DNA from: an uncultured bacterium
GTDB lineage: Bacteria; Patescibacteriota; Dojkabacteria; SC72
NCBI GenBank assembly: GCA_903840015.1
Contig: CAIMEL010000013.1
Coordinates: 1-41,168 of the forward strand
Direction of reading: 5' to 3'
DNA: 41,168 nucleotides
Positions 15,150-23,180 of the stretch are shown here, piece by piece; the first letter of the stretch is position 1, and every line of letters begins with the position of its first letter. The notes under the pieces were generated by a model. It was not told the origin of the DNA. It was given only the letters and a program-made list of their open reading frames with translations, and ran no database searches. The position numbers and the translations under genes are program-made.

Positions 15150-16778
15150 TTACAAGAATTTGTCTTTCTTAAGCATTTTAATTAATCTCTCTGTATTCTT
15201 TCTATCCGAAAATTCAACAATCTTCTTAAATTTCTCAATATATGATGCTTTTTGTTCTGAGTTATAGTTATGAATAATCGACTTTCTTAATTCTTCGTTA
15301 TTATACACCACATCACCAAAGACATTACTCTTGTTCAACATTAAATGTCCCTTGTACTCTTTCATACAATCATCTTTTTCTTTCCACCAGAATATAACAT
15401 TTGAACCTCGATCAAAAGCATCATATGCGATTGAAGAGTAATCGGTAATTAATAATCTCGAGGATCTTAAAGCTTCTTCGTACTTTAATTCCTTGGGGAA
15501 ATACTGCCCTATGGTTGTTCCTTTCATAGTTTCAATAATCAATGGATGTGGTAAAACTACTACCTTAGATTTCAATTCAGACGGAACAGCATCAAACATC
15601 TCCTGTATCATCTTGTAATATTTAGTTGTCTCAGGACGAATTCTGGAATCAGTAAATTCCCATGGTCTCCATGTTGGCATAATTACTATTTTATCTGCAT
15701 CATCATAACGGATATTTTTATCGAATTTTGGCAATCCAGATATTAAGAGATTGCGTCTTGGGAAATTTCCGTACTCTATGAAATGTTTAGCTTCTAATTT
15801 AGAAGAAACAACAATTCTAGAATTATCCTTAAATATACTCCCATATCTGAAAGTACCTCGTGTTTCTGCGTCCAAAGATATCATATACATAACCCCATGT
15901 TGAAGAAATACATATTTGTATTTCATATATCTTAATTTGAAATGTATGAATTGACTCAAGGTTCTCAATTCAACTGCATGGTATGGAGTCTCCGAGGAGA
16001 GAAATATTTTAGCTTGGAAAAATCTTAAATAGTGCTCAAAGGAGAACCTTCTAACAATATCCTTACTATAGTTTTCTGGTACTGGATATTTTGATTGACC
16101 ATCTTTTCCAAGTATAAAGTAGACGTTTCTATACCCCATATCCAACAGCTTCTCATATACAACAGATGCACTTTCTTCGTACTTTTCACACTGTTTCTCA
16201 TACAGGAGTATAACTTTTTTAAAGAAGAGTAGTCTTGAGAGAACGAAGGCAAGAAATATCTTTAACTGTTCAATATGCTCATCGGTTTGATTAATCTCAC
16301 GAGCCGTTATGTATATATGATTGGTTCTACCCTGTCTTAGAAATATTGATGTGTTTAAATCTCTTAATTTCTTTATCGGACCATGTAGAAGTAGTGAGCG
16401 TCTAGGAAAAAGGATAAATGCTAATTTACGCATAAAGCCAAAACCTTTTTTGTTAGTAGAGGATAGATAGAGAGGGTTATGAACTTGCATATGTAGAACA
16501 TCCTCATACGGAATTTGGACTTTGTAAAAACATATCTTCATACGAGAATTATTTACAAGGGATAGTATAGGGTTAAGAGGATATTGTTTTTTCCCAAGTT
16601 GGAAATATATATCCTTTGAGATGTTTGAATCATTGTATCTGAGAATTAGAAAACCAAAGATTGTTATATCATCCTCAGAATTTACTATTCTCAAAAGAGT
16701 ATGTCTTATCCCTATCTTAGTATTAAAGTATTTGTCGTCAGATATTTTAGAGAATTTTCTGTCTATATGGTTTTTCAT
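15150..16778 (-). CDS. CDP-glycerol glycerophosphotransferase family protein (TagF/TagB-like)
   Basis: This membrane-associated enzyme would transfer glycerol phosphate from CDP-glycerol to a growing chain. The 542-residue protein has a divergent N-terminal half of about 230 residues with basic patches. The C-terminal Glyphos_transf domain has VFLQHGVMYM, VSSKLEAKHF, IMPTWRPWEF, a VLPHPL histidine motif and the hallmark LLITDYSSIAYDAF. The length is between TagB (about 380) and TagF (about 740), so it is not clear whether it primes or polymerises. It lies in the operon between the polysialyltransferase-like gene and gpsA. The start ATG at 16778 lacks a Shine-Dalgarno. Confidence 0.88.
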   Translation of the reverse strand: MKNHIDRKFSKISDDKYFNTKIGIRHTLLRIVNSEDDITIFGFLILRYNDSNISKDIYFQLGKKQYPLNPILSLVNNSRMKICFYKVQIPYEDVLHMQVHNPLYLSSTNKKGFGFMRKLAFILFPRRSLLLHGPIKKLRDLNTSIFLRQGRTNHIYITAREINQTDEHIEQLKIFLAFVLSRLLFFKKVILLYEKQCEKYEESASVVYEKLLDMGYRNVYFILGKDGQSKYPVPENYSKDIVRRFSFEHYLRFFQAKIFLSSETPYHAVELRTLSQFIHFKLRYMKYKYVFLQHGVMYMISLDAETRGTFRYGSIFKDNSRIVVSSKLEAKHFIEYGNFPRRNLLISGLPKFDKNIRYDDADKIVIMPTWRPWEFTDSRIRPETTKYYKMIQEMFDAVPSELKSKVVVLPHPLIIETMKGTTIGQYFPKELKYEEALRSSRLLITDYSSIAYDAFDRGSNVIFWWKEKDDCMKEYKGHLMLNKSNVFGDVVYNNEELRKSIIHNYNSEQKASYIEKFKKIVEFSDRKNTERLIKMLKKDKFL

Positions 16779-16802
16779 AGTAAGAAATATAAAAAGAAAT
16801 TG

Positions 16803-17981
16803 TTAGACTTGTTTTAGATCAAATAGTTTATCGAAAGCATCATAGTCTCTATTAAATAGATTCATAAATCCAGCATCAACATTGTACTTAGAAGAGAGAC
16901 ATAACTCCTTATATGACTTTCCAATACTTATAACCTCCACCTTTGGATCTATTAACTTAATGTATAGTAATGAAGAGGATGTAATACTGTAGACCCTTTT
17001 GAATTTGCCAGAGGGAATTAGATTTTCCACTGGAACATGATCGTAGCCATACAATGATTTTACTTTTAGTTTAGGATGTTTTTTTATCGCTTCTTCCAAA
17101 TGAACAGCATACATTTTCTGTTCCTCTTTAGGGTGGAATTTAATTATTACGTTTTTCTCACCTTCCCGTTCAAGAATATCAAAGATGATATTGAAATGAA
17201 TATCATATGGTATATAGCGTTGATTAATGAGGAGTACACTGTTTTCAGGAATATCCTTCGTTAACTTTTGTATATCTGAGCTATCTACAAAGAAATCTAA
17301 TTTTTTAATCTTACTAATACGCCCTTCACCACCCATTTCTTTCAATTTTTTTGGGAAACAAACATATGCCTCATCAAAATGATCAATATGACCATATCTG
17401 TATTTTTTAGGTATACGAATGCTTTTTATATAGTCGAATATATTCCTTTTGGTAAGCCAGGAGAGAAATTTCAAGAAGGAAACAACCATTGATACGAAAG
17501 CCTTCTTGCAATATTTAAAAACTCTTTTCAGAGCTGATCTAACATCACGAATTGTAAATTCTCGTTGCAGGTCTTTGGCAAACATTCGATATGTTGTAAG
17601 ACCCTCTTCAAACAGATTCAATCTTAGATTCTTTTGGATTGATATCTCCTCAAGATACTTGTAGTAATTGTCTGTATTTGCGATGAAAAGATTTTCCAGT
17701 TTATATGCATCAACTATCTCTTCAAAGACATTATTAAACATTTCATATATCTTTTTACATTTTGATACTGTGGTACTTAATGGACGAAATGGTAATTCAA
17801 AATATATAACTTTTAAGAAATCTCCTTTGTATATATTCTTCTTTAAATTTTCCAGATTATCCATAGCATCTGGCGTATAGAGAATTAACAATACATTGTT
17901 TTTGGAATTTTGCTGAGTAATTAAACCGTGAGCATTTCTCAATTGACCTAACCTAGTTACTACAAAAATATTATTATTCAA
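16803..17981 (-). CDS. Polysialyltransferase-like glycosyltransferase (GT38 / alpha-2,8-polyST superfamily)
   Basis: The 392-residue protein has the three motifs shared by bacterial sialyltransferases of the GT38/52/80 superfamily. These are an acidic D/E-D/E-G motif (LFEEGLTTY), the HP motif (IIKFHPKEEQ), whose histidine binds CMP, and a serine/threonine motif (YSITSSSL). This supports transfer from CMP-sialic acid or a related CMP-sugar. The start is a TTG at 17979-17981, because no upstream in-frame start exists before a TGA. A basic stretch near residues 155-200 could attach to the membrane. It is the first gene of the operon with TagF-like, GpsA, TagD and the exporter. Whether it polymerises or adds a single residue cannot be read from sequence. 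Confidence 0.75.
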   Translation of the reverse strand: MNNNIFVVTRLGQLRNAHGLITQQNSKNNVLLILYTPDAMDNLENLKKNIYKGDFLKVIYFELPFRPLSTTVSKCKKIYEMFNNVFEEIVDAYKLENLFIANTDNYYKYLEEISIQKNLRLNLFEEGLTTYRMFAKDLQREFTIRDVRSALKRVFKYCKKAFVSMVVSFLKFLSWLTKRNIFDYIKSIRIPKKYRYGHIDHFDEAYVCFPKKLKEMGGEGRISKIKKLDFFVDSSDIQKLTKDIPENSVLLINQRYIPYDIHFNIIFDILEREGEKNVIIKFHPKEEQKMYAVHLEEAIKKHPKLKVKSLYGYDHVPVENLIPSGKFKRVYSITSSSLLYIKLIDPKVEVISIGKSYKELCLSSKYNVDAGFMNLFNRDYDAFDKLFDLKQV

Positions 17982-17999
17982 TTCAATTCAGAATAAATT

Positions 18000-18046
18000 T
18001 ATCACAGTATAGTATGATGCAATTCTATCACAGGTACACTAGAATT
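18000..18046. promoter_or_regulatory. Operator-like repeats in the divergent glycan control region
   Basis: Between the divergently read polysialyltransferase-like and methyltransferase genes, TATCACAG occurs twice (18000-18007 and 18026-18033), 26 bp apart. An inverted repeat AATTCTA-12-TAGAATT (18021-18046) overlaps the second copy. A minus-strand TATACT (18006-18011) with CTGTGA 16 bp upstream could be the promoter of the minus operon. No regulator binding here can be named. Confidence 0.4.
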
Positions 18047-18092
18047 TCTTCCCCAATATATGCCAACTCTACTATATCTGGAGCTAAACAAG

Positions 18093-18098
18093 TATAAT
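18093..18098 (+). promoter_or_regulatory. -10 element that decides the methyltransferase start
   Basis: A consensus TATAAT ends six bases before the ATG at 18105, so initiation near 18105 would give an almost or fully leaderless mRNA. It argues for the ATG at 18105 over the upstream ATG at 18060. The -35 region is poor. Confidence 0.45.
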
Positions 18099-18104
18099 AC
18101 AATC

Positions 18105-19352
18105 ATGATTTCTAAGAATATAAATATCAAGCTGCCCTTCTACGATAAGAATGGTCAGCATTGTGAAGGTGTTGTATCAACAAAAAAGCAGGCAGATGCT
18201 ATCAAGAAATTCATTCACAATATTGACACAGGAGAATACTCCACAATGGAGCTAAAATGTCTTTGCGGTAATATTGATCCCAAGTTAGATGTATTACTTG
18301 CAGAACGTGATCGTTATGGAATTCCTTTCCAAAATGTTCTATGTACCAAATGTGGCCTTGTCCGAGCTAAATATACACTAGACGAGAATTCTTCTGCGAA
18401 ATTCTATCAAGACTTATACAGAGATATCTACTCTTGGGGAGGCTTTACCGAAAAAGAGAACATCGAACATCTCTTCAGAGAACAGATAGATAGAGGAAAA
18501 CGATTTAGTCGTAAACTAACAGAGCAAATTGGTTCTTTGGATAGAATAACTACAGTTTTTGAAATTGGGACAGGTTGTGGTGGGAATCTTATTGCATTTA
18601 GTGAACTTGGGAAGCAAGTTGTTGGTTGTGATTTTAACAAAGGTTATCTTAAATATGGAGCAGAGAAAGGATTAGATTTACGCTATGGAGATCTGAGTTC
18701 CCTAGAAATTGAAGATTCTTCTCAAGATTTGATTATTCTTAGCCATGTATTAGAACATTTTTCGAATCCAGTTGAAGAACTTAATTCGATAATTAAGAAG
18801 GTTTCTACAAATGGCTATTTAATAATCGAAGTACCAGGTATTTTAAATTTGGGACATCTATATAGGAATTTACTAAAATATTTTCAAAATGCACATACTT
18901 TTAATTATTCAGAGAAATCTTTGGATGTATTATTCACAAAACTTAATTTAGAAATTATTTATTCGGATGAAAGATGCCTTTGTATATTAAGAAAGCCCAA
19001 AAACTGGACCCCGATATCAAGTGGAACTCCAATATATAGCTCCGACTTGAAAAATCATTACCTAGAAGTTTTAGAATATCTAAAAGAAATTTACATATTA
19101 GAGAATGTCGCCACAGAATTATATGATGAAATACAAACCTCCAAAAATACAATCCACGAGAATCAAACGAGAATGGCAACTTTATATAGAGAGTTGGACT
19201 CTTTAAAGAAGAATTTGGATCTTTTACGGCACGACAATGTTAGGATTAAGAAAAATAAGTGGTACCTATTTGGTAAATATAGTTTGAAAAGAAAAATAGC
19301 TTTCTTGATCAAAGAAATTTCTAAAAAATTACAAAGCAAATTAAACATCTAA
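18105..19352 (+). CDS. SAM-dependent methyltransferase with zinc-binding N-terminus and coiled-coil tail
   Basis: The 415-residue protein (from the ATG at 18105) has Cys pairs near the N-terminus (CLCGN and CTKCGLV) forming a likely zinc site. A class I methyltransferase domain follows, with motif I VFEIGTGCGGNL, an acidic loop (GDLSSLE) and ILSHVLEHFSNP. The arrangement resembles the C-methyltransferase-like proteins often found in glycan loci. After the catalytic domain a helical coiled-coil region (about 325-375) precedes a basic C-terminus that might bind membrane. It is followed 20 bp later by the GT42 sialyltransferase, probably in one transcript. The substrate, a sugar nucleotide or glycan end, is unknown. 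Chain-end methylation is one possibility. Confidence 0.85.
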   Translation: MISKNINIKLPFYDKNGQHCEGVVSTKKQADAIKKFIHNIDTGEYSTMELKCLCGNIDPKLDVLLAERDRYGIPFQNVLCTKCGLVRAKYTLDENSSAKFYQDLYRDIYSWGGFTEKENIEHLFREQIDRGKRFSRKLTEQIGSLDRITTVFEIGTGCGGNLIAFSELGKQVVGCDFNKGYLKYGAEKGLDLRYGDLSSLEIEDSSQDLIILSHVLEHFSNPVEELNSIIKKVSTNGYLIIEVPGILNLGHLYRNLLKYFQNAHTFNYSEKSLDVLFTKLNLEIIYSDERCLCILRKPKNWTPISSGTPIYSSDLKNHYLEVLEYLKEIYILENVATELYDEIQTSKNTIHENQTRMATLYRELDSLKKNLDLLRHDNVRIKKNKWYLFGKYSLKRKIAFLIKEISKKLQSKLNI

Positions 19353-19372
19353 ATTAAATAAAATATTTTAAT

Positions 19373-20362
19373 ATGGTTAATCAAATACAAAATGTTCTAG
19401 ACCAAAACTCTTATAGCAGACTCTTACCTACTATTGAAAAAAACAACTTACCAATTGTAATTGTTGGTAACGGACCGTCAGTTTCGAGAATTAATTACAA
19501 AAGATTACCAAAAGAATTTCTTACTTTCCGAATCAATAACTTTTTCTTGGAAGACAAATATTATCTTGGTAAGAATGTCGATCTTTGCTACGCCAGTATG
19601 CCCATAGATAATAGTATATATACGCTTCTTGGTACTATAACAAATCACGAATACAAATTTAATTCAAATTTCTTCTTTACCAGAGAAAGAGTAACCGGTC
19701 GATTCCCAGACCAGAGCCTTTTCCCTCGGATAGAAATTGAAAAATTACTTTCCTTAGACATCAAGATGTCTAGCTACATGGCAGAGATTTTTCACTACCA
19801 GCAAAAACACATTACTAGCGGTATACTTTCCTTACTAGCATCAATAGTGATGGGATTTAAGAAGATATATTTAATTGGTTTAGACTTTTACTCTGATACA
19901 GATAGACGATATGCTTACAAGCTCGGGGAGAATTACAAAAAATCGCTAACAAAAGAAGATCTCGTAGTTGGATATAGCGAGACACTACATAGCAGAGACA
20001 TAGATCTAAAGGGCCTTGATATTGCACTGTCATATCCAGATGTACAAATCGAATCTATCTGCGATGATGCTTTTGTGAATCAATTTGTTGACTTGGCGGA
20101 GTCGAATAATAAATCACCAATGAAAGCTTCGAAGAAAACAGGAGAATGGACAAATGATTTACTGATAGCACCAAACTTACAAACTGAACCTCAGAATTTA
20201 ATTACAAAACTATCTCTACAAAAAGAAGTAAAGTATATTAAAAAATCTCTATTCGTAAAATTGGTCTGGGGACTCATTGTACAACCTCTTATTATAATTC
20301 CGTTCATGCTAACCAAAAAATTGGTACTGAATTTAGTCAACTTTATGAAGAAAAAGGATTAG
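19373..20362 (+). CDS. GT42-family sialyltransferase (Campylobacter CstI/CstII-like)
   Basis: GT42 enzymes transfer sialic acid from CMP-Neu5Ac to galactose or sialic acid. The 329-residue protein matches the family along its length: IVIVGNGPSVSRINYKRLP (CMP-binding loop), FRINNFFLEDKYYLGK, ITSGILSLLASIVMGFKKIYL and GLDFYSDT. A histidine in TLHSRDIDLKGL sits where CstII has its catalytic base. These strings closely parallel CstII (GNGPSL, EDKYYLGK, ITSGV, GIDFY). The C-terminus adds a basic and hydrophobic segment (about 290-325) that may anchor it to the membrane. It converges with the GT2 gene 9 bp away. Linkage specificity cannot be read from sequence. Confidence 0.9.
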   Translation: MVNQIQNVLDQNSYSRLLPTIEKNNLPIVIVGNGPSVSRINYKRLPKEFLTFRINNFFLEDKYYLGKNVDLCYASMPIDNSIYTLLGTITNHEYKFNSNFFFTRERVTGRFPDQSLFPRIEIEKLLSLDIKMSSYMAEIFHYQQKHITSGILSLLASIVMGFKKIYLIGLDFYSDTDRRYAYKLGENYKKSLTKEDLVVGYSETLHSRDIDLKGLDIALSYPDVQIESICDDAFVNQFVDLAESNNKSPMKASKKTGEWTNDLLIAPNLQTEPQNLITKLSLQKEVKYIKKSLFVKLVWGLIVQPLIIIPFMLTKKLVLNLVNFMKKKD

Positions 20363-20371
20363 GGGCATTAA

Positions 20372-21574
20372 TTAAGCCACCAATCTACGTTTGAGTACCT
20401 TAATTAATTTCAAGATAACATATCGTATCTTCTGTAGAAGATTACCATCATATCTTCTCACTTTTCTAACGAATCTCCTTAAACGTTTAAGAAATTTCTT
20501 TGGACATTTTAAAAATTTTCTTTTCTTACTATTCCAATACTGAACTTTTACATATCTCTTATAATATTTTTCATATCTCTCCATCGACTCTGCAGAAACA
20601 CCTATCTTGTTAGCTATTTCAAAAAATTCTCTTAAAAGAGGATATTCCTCACAGAATTTTTCCAATCCATTCATAAAATCTTGTTGGTCTTTTAGTTCTA
20701 CATAAAAAAAACTGTAAAGTTCCAGATCTTTAGAAACTTTGTTTAGGTTCTCTTCGGTTATAAATTTCAACTTATCTTGAAATGTTTTACACCACCCATG
20801 CAAAACAGCATCACAAAGTAATAGAAGCTCTTCACCTTTATAATGCTTTTTAATGAAAGGCATTTTCGAAGAAAGTCCTTTAATTAAATCTCCAATATGT
20901 CGAGTAGTAATATGCGAAGTGATGGAGCCATCTCGAATTACCCAATAGTAATAAGGATCCTCCACTCCACATACTTTTTTGGCATAAACAAAAAGTTTAT
21001 ACATAACAGGAACATCTTCATGTAATCCCAAAGGAAACCAGATATTATGTTTCTTAAAAAGGTCTTTCCTTATCAATCTCGCTTGAGTCATAGAGGGAAT
21101 TCTATGCGCGAGTATCTGTTGTAATAGTAAAATTCTATCATCTAGCAAAGTTTTATATGAATTGTTTTCTTTCAAGATTTCCCCGTTTTCATAAACTCTC
21201 TTGAATCCAGTTGAAACAATGTCACAATTTCCCTTCTTCGCAGCATCTAACATAGCCTCTAAAGCTGTATTCTCTAAGTAATCATCACTATCTATGAAAA
21301 AAACAAACTCACCACGTGCTTCTCTGATTCCACGATTCCGTGTCATTCCTAGTCCTCTATTTGGATTATTTCTTAAAAGCCTTATATTCTTTGCCTTTTT
21401 AAGATATTCCTTCGCAATAACAACACTTTGATCTGGGGAACAATCATCTATCAATAGAATTTCAAACTTCTCTGAAGCAAGAGTTTGATTTACCAGACTA
21501 TCAATACACTTAGCTAAATATTTCTCAACATTGTATATCGGTACAACAACAGTAATTTTAATGGGATTTTTCAT
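20372..21574 (-). CDS. Glycosyltransferase family 2 with basic C-terminal extension
   Basis: The 400-residue protein has a GT-A domain: TVVVPIYNVEKYLAKCIDSL, ILLIDDCSPDQS, GLGMTRNRGIREARGEFV and the metal-binding FIDSDDYLE. A helical region and a strongly basic tail of about 60 residues (repeated K/R-R clusters) follow and may bind the membrane surface or the anionic polymer. It is an inverting transferase of the type common in capsule loci. It is read with neuA upstream (19 bp) and so belongs to the NeuB-NeuA operon. It could provide the acceptor sugar for the sialyltransferase, but specificity is unknown. Confidence 0.9.
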   Translation of the reverse strand: MKNPIKITVVVPIYNVEKYLAKCIDSLVNQTLASEKFEILLIDDCSPDQSVVIAKEYLKKAKNIRLLRNNPNRGLGMTRNRGIREARGEFVFFIDSDDYLENTALEAMLDAAKKGNCDIVSTGFKRVYENGEILKENNSYKTLLDDRILLLQQILAHRIPSMTQARLIRKDLFKKHNIWFPLGLHEDVPVMYKLFVYAKKVCGVEDPYYYWVIRDGSITSHITTRHIGDLIKGLSSKMPFIKKHYKGEELLLLCDAVLHGWCKTFQDKLKFITEENLNKVSKDLELYSFFYVELKDQQDFMNGLEKFCEEYPLLREFFEIANKIGVSAESMERYEKYYKRYVKVQYWNSKKRKFLKCPKKFLKRLRRFVRKVRRYDGNLLQKIRYVILKLIKVLKRRLVA

Positions 21575-21593
21575 TATCCAATCAATAAAATAT

Positions 21594-22277
21594 TTAAGAG
21601 CAGTTTATCTTCAATATCTGTTCAATTATCTCCCAATCACTTGGTTCATCTATCTCGTAATAGCTGTTTTCATTCATTTCTTGGCATCCTACTTTACCAT
21701 ACATCCTACATCCTGTCTCTAATAATTTCTCTCTACTGGTGATATAGAAGGCACCATTCTCTACCAAAAATCCATCAAAGTTCTGTCTCCTAGGTCTATT
21801 ATTAAAATCATAGTTCTGTGGTGATACAGACCCATCTTCTTTATATTTCCAAACAAATCTCTTCTGAGGAACAACAGACAACATACTATCAAATTTAGGA
21901 TAATTATTTACTGCTTCCTCTAAATCTTTTGCTGTTAACAAAGGACTAGTAGCTTGTATCAAAATAATATTCTCAAACTCATAATTATTTGCAAATTCCA
22001 ACATAGCGCTCTCGGTAGAAGCAGTATCTGTTGCTGTTTCTGGACTTCTATCTATCACAACTATCTTATCCTTATTCTCTTTATCATACTCAGCTACAAC
22101 CCTTCTAATATCATCACTATCTGTAGAGATATATACCTTATCAATCTGTGGAGTATTAACAGCGGCATCAATAGTCCAATACACCAATGGTTGCCCTGCT
22201 AATTCCTTAATATTTTTCAATGGTATGGATTTACTTCCACCTCGAACAGGAATGAATGCTACAAATTTGTCTTTCAT
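21594..22277 (-). CDS. neuA: CMP-N-acetylneuraminate (acylneuraminate) cytidylyltransferase
   Basis: NeuA activates sialic acid with CTP to CMP-sialic acid. The 227-residue protein has the signature IPVRGGSKSIPLKNIKELAG, YISTDSDDI, ILIQATSPLLTAKDL and a C-terminal ENGAFYIT plus EIDEPSDWEI. All are standard for the family, and the length matches the single-domain form without the E. coli esterase domain. Legionaminic and pseudaminic acid enzymes share these motifs, so the exact nonulosonic acid is not settled. It follows neuB by 16 bp and precedes the GT2 gene. The leader is A/T-rich with no Shine-Dalgarno. Confidence 0.92.
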   Translation of the reverse strand: MKDKFVAFIPVRGGSKSIPLKNIKELAGQPLVYWTIDAAVNTPQIDKVYISTDSDDIRRVVAEYDKENKDKIVVIDRSPETATDTASTESAMLEFANNYEFENIILIQATSPLLTAKDLEEAVNNYPKFDSMLSVVPQKRFVWKYKEDGSVSPQNYDFNNRPRRQNFDGFLVENGAFYITSREKLLETGCRMYGKVGCQEMNENSYYEIDEPSDWEIIEQILKINCS

Positions 22278-22293
22278 ATTTATTTTGTTTAAT

Positions 22294-23169
22294 TTATTTA
22301 TTCCACTTCAATTTCTCTCTCTGTGCTTTCTCTATTTCCAATAGTCCATCTCCTTTAAATCGTAGGGCTTTGTAAGTTGCCATCAGATCTCTCTTAACTC
22401 TTCTCAATCCATCTGGTTCCAAAGATGCTGCATGATCAGTACCTTTAGATGTTCTGTCCAAAGTATAGTGTCTTTCTATTGTTGTAGCACCCAAGGTATA
22501 GGCAGCAACATCAATCGCAATACCAAGATGATGTCCCGAAAAACCTATCTCTTTTACTATTTTTCCATATTTCTTAACAAAATTCGTAATTTCCAAAAGA
22601 CAGATATCTTCAAATGGTACTGGATAACCAGATGTACAGCTATACAAAACAACATCTTTATTCCTCTTCTGTTTAACAAAGAAATCTATCAAATCCCCAA
22701 CCTCATCTGCAGTAGTCATACCTGTTGATATATGGATTTCCCCATCAAAATTCTGACATAGCCACTCCAACATCTCCCAATGATTATTACAGGCAGATGG
22801 GATTTTGATTAAGTTCGGATGTAAATCTGCTATTTCCTGAGCAGACTTCAAATCCCATACTGATGTACTATACTCTATACCAACTTCTTCGCAGTATTCT
22901 TTTAATTCCCTATGTTGTTCCTTTGTAAACTCTAATGCCTCTCTATGTTCTCTGTATGTTTCCCCATATGCATTCGCAGGGTTAGGATGAGGGGAACTAT
23001 ACAACTCTGGATCTTTTTTAGCCCATGTTTTAACATCTCTTTTTTGCAATTTAATCACATCTGCCTTGCAAAATGTTTTAGCCATTAGGATTAATTCTTT
23101 GGCAGTATCCATACTTCCCATATGGTTACACCCTATCTCAGCAACTACTCTTGGTTCTTTCATAGTCAT
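22294..23169 (-). CDS. neuB: N-acetylneuraminate (nonulosonic acid) synthase lacking the SAF domain
   Basis: NeuB condenses phosphoenolpyruvate with N-acetylmannosamine (or a related hexose) to give sialic acid. The TIM-barrel is complete: AEIGCNHMGSMDTA, VIKLQKRDV, YSTSVWD, IKIPSACNN, HISTGMTTADEV, SGHHLGIAIDVAA and ERHYTLDRTSKGTDHAASLEP. The two histidines of SGHH and ERHYT match the metal ligands known from Neisseria NeuB. The protein stops at 291 residues, just after the barrel, whereas typical NeuB (about 345) adds an antifreeze-like SAF domain that covers the partner active site. No separate SAF ORF is next to it. It follows the TagB/F-like gene and precedes neuA. Confidence 0.92.
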   Translation of the reverse strand: MTMKEPRVVAEIGCNHMGSMDTAKELILMAKTFCKADVIKLQKRDVKTWAKKDPELYSSPHPNPANAYGETYREHREALEFTKEQHRELKEYCEEVGIEYSTSVWDLKSAQEIADLHPNLIKIPSACNNHWEMLEWLCQNFDGEIHISTGMTTADEVGDLIDFFVKQKRNKDVVLYSCTSGYPVPFEDICLLEITNFVKKYGKIVKEIGFSGHHLGIAIDVAAYTLGATTIERHYTLDRTSKGTDHAASLEPDGLRRVKRDLMATYKALRFKGDGLLEIEKAQREKLKWNK

Positions 23170-23180
23170 TAGAAATAAAA

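Noticed and set aside
22294-23169. Assignment of NeuB as strictly N-acetylneuraminate-specific
   Set aside because: The same motifs occur in legionaminic and pseudaminic acid synthases. The GT42 and GT38-like neighbours favour sialic acid but do not prove it.
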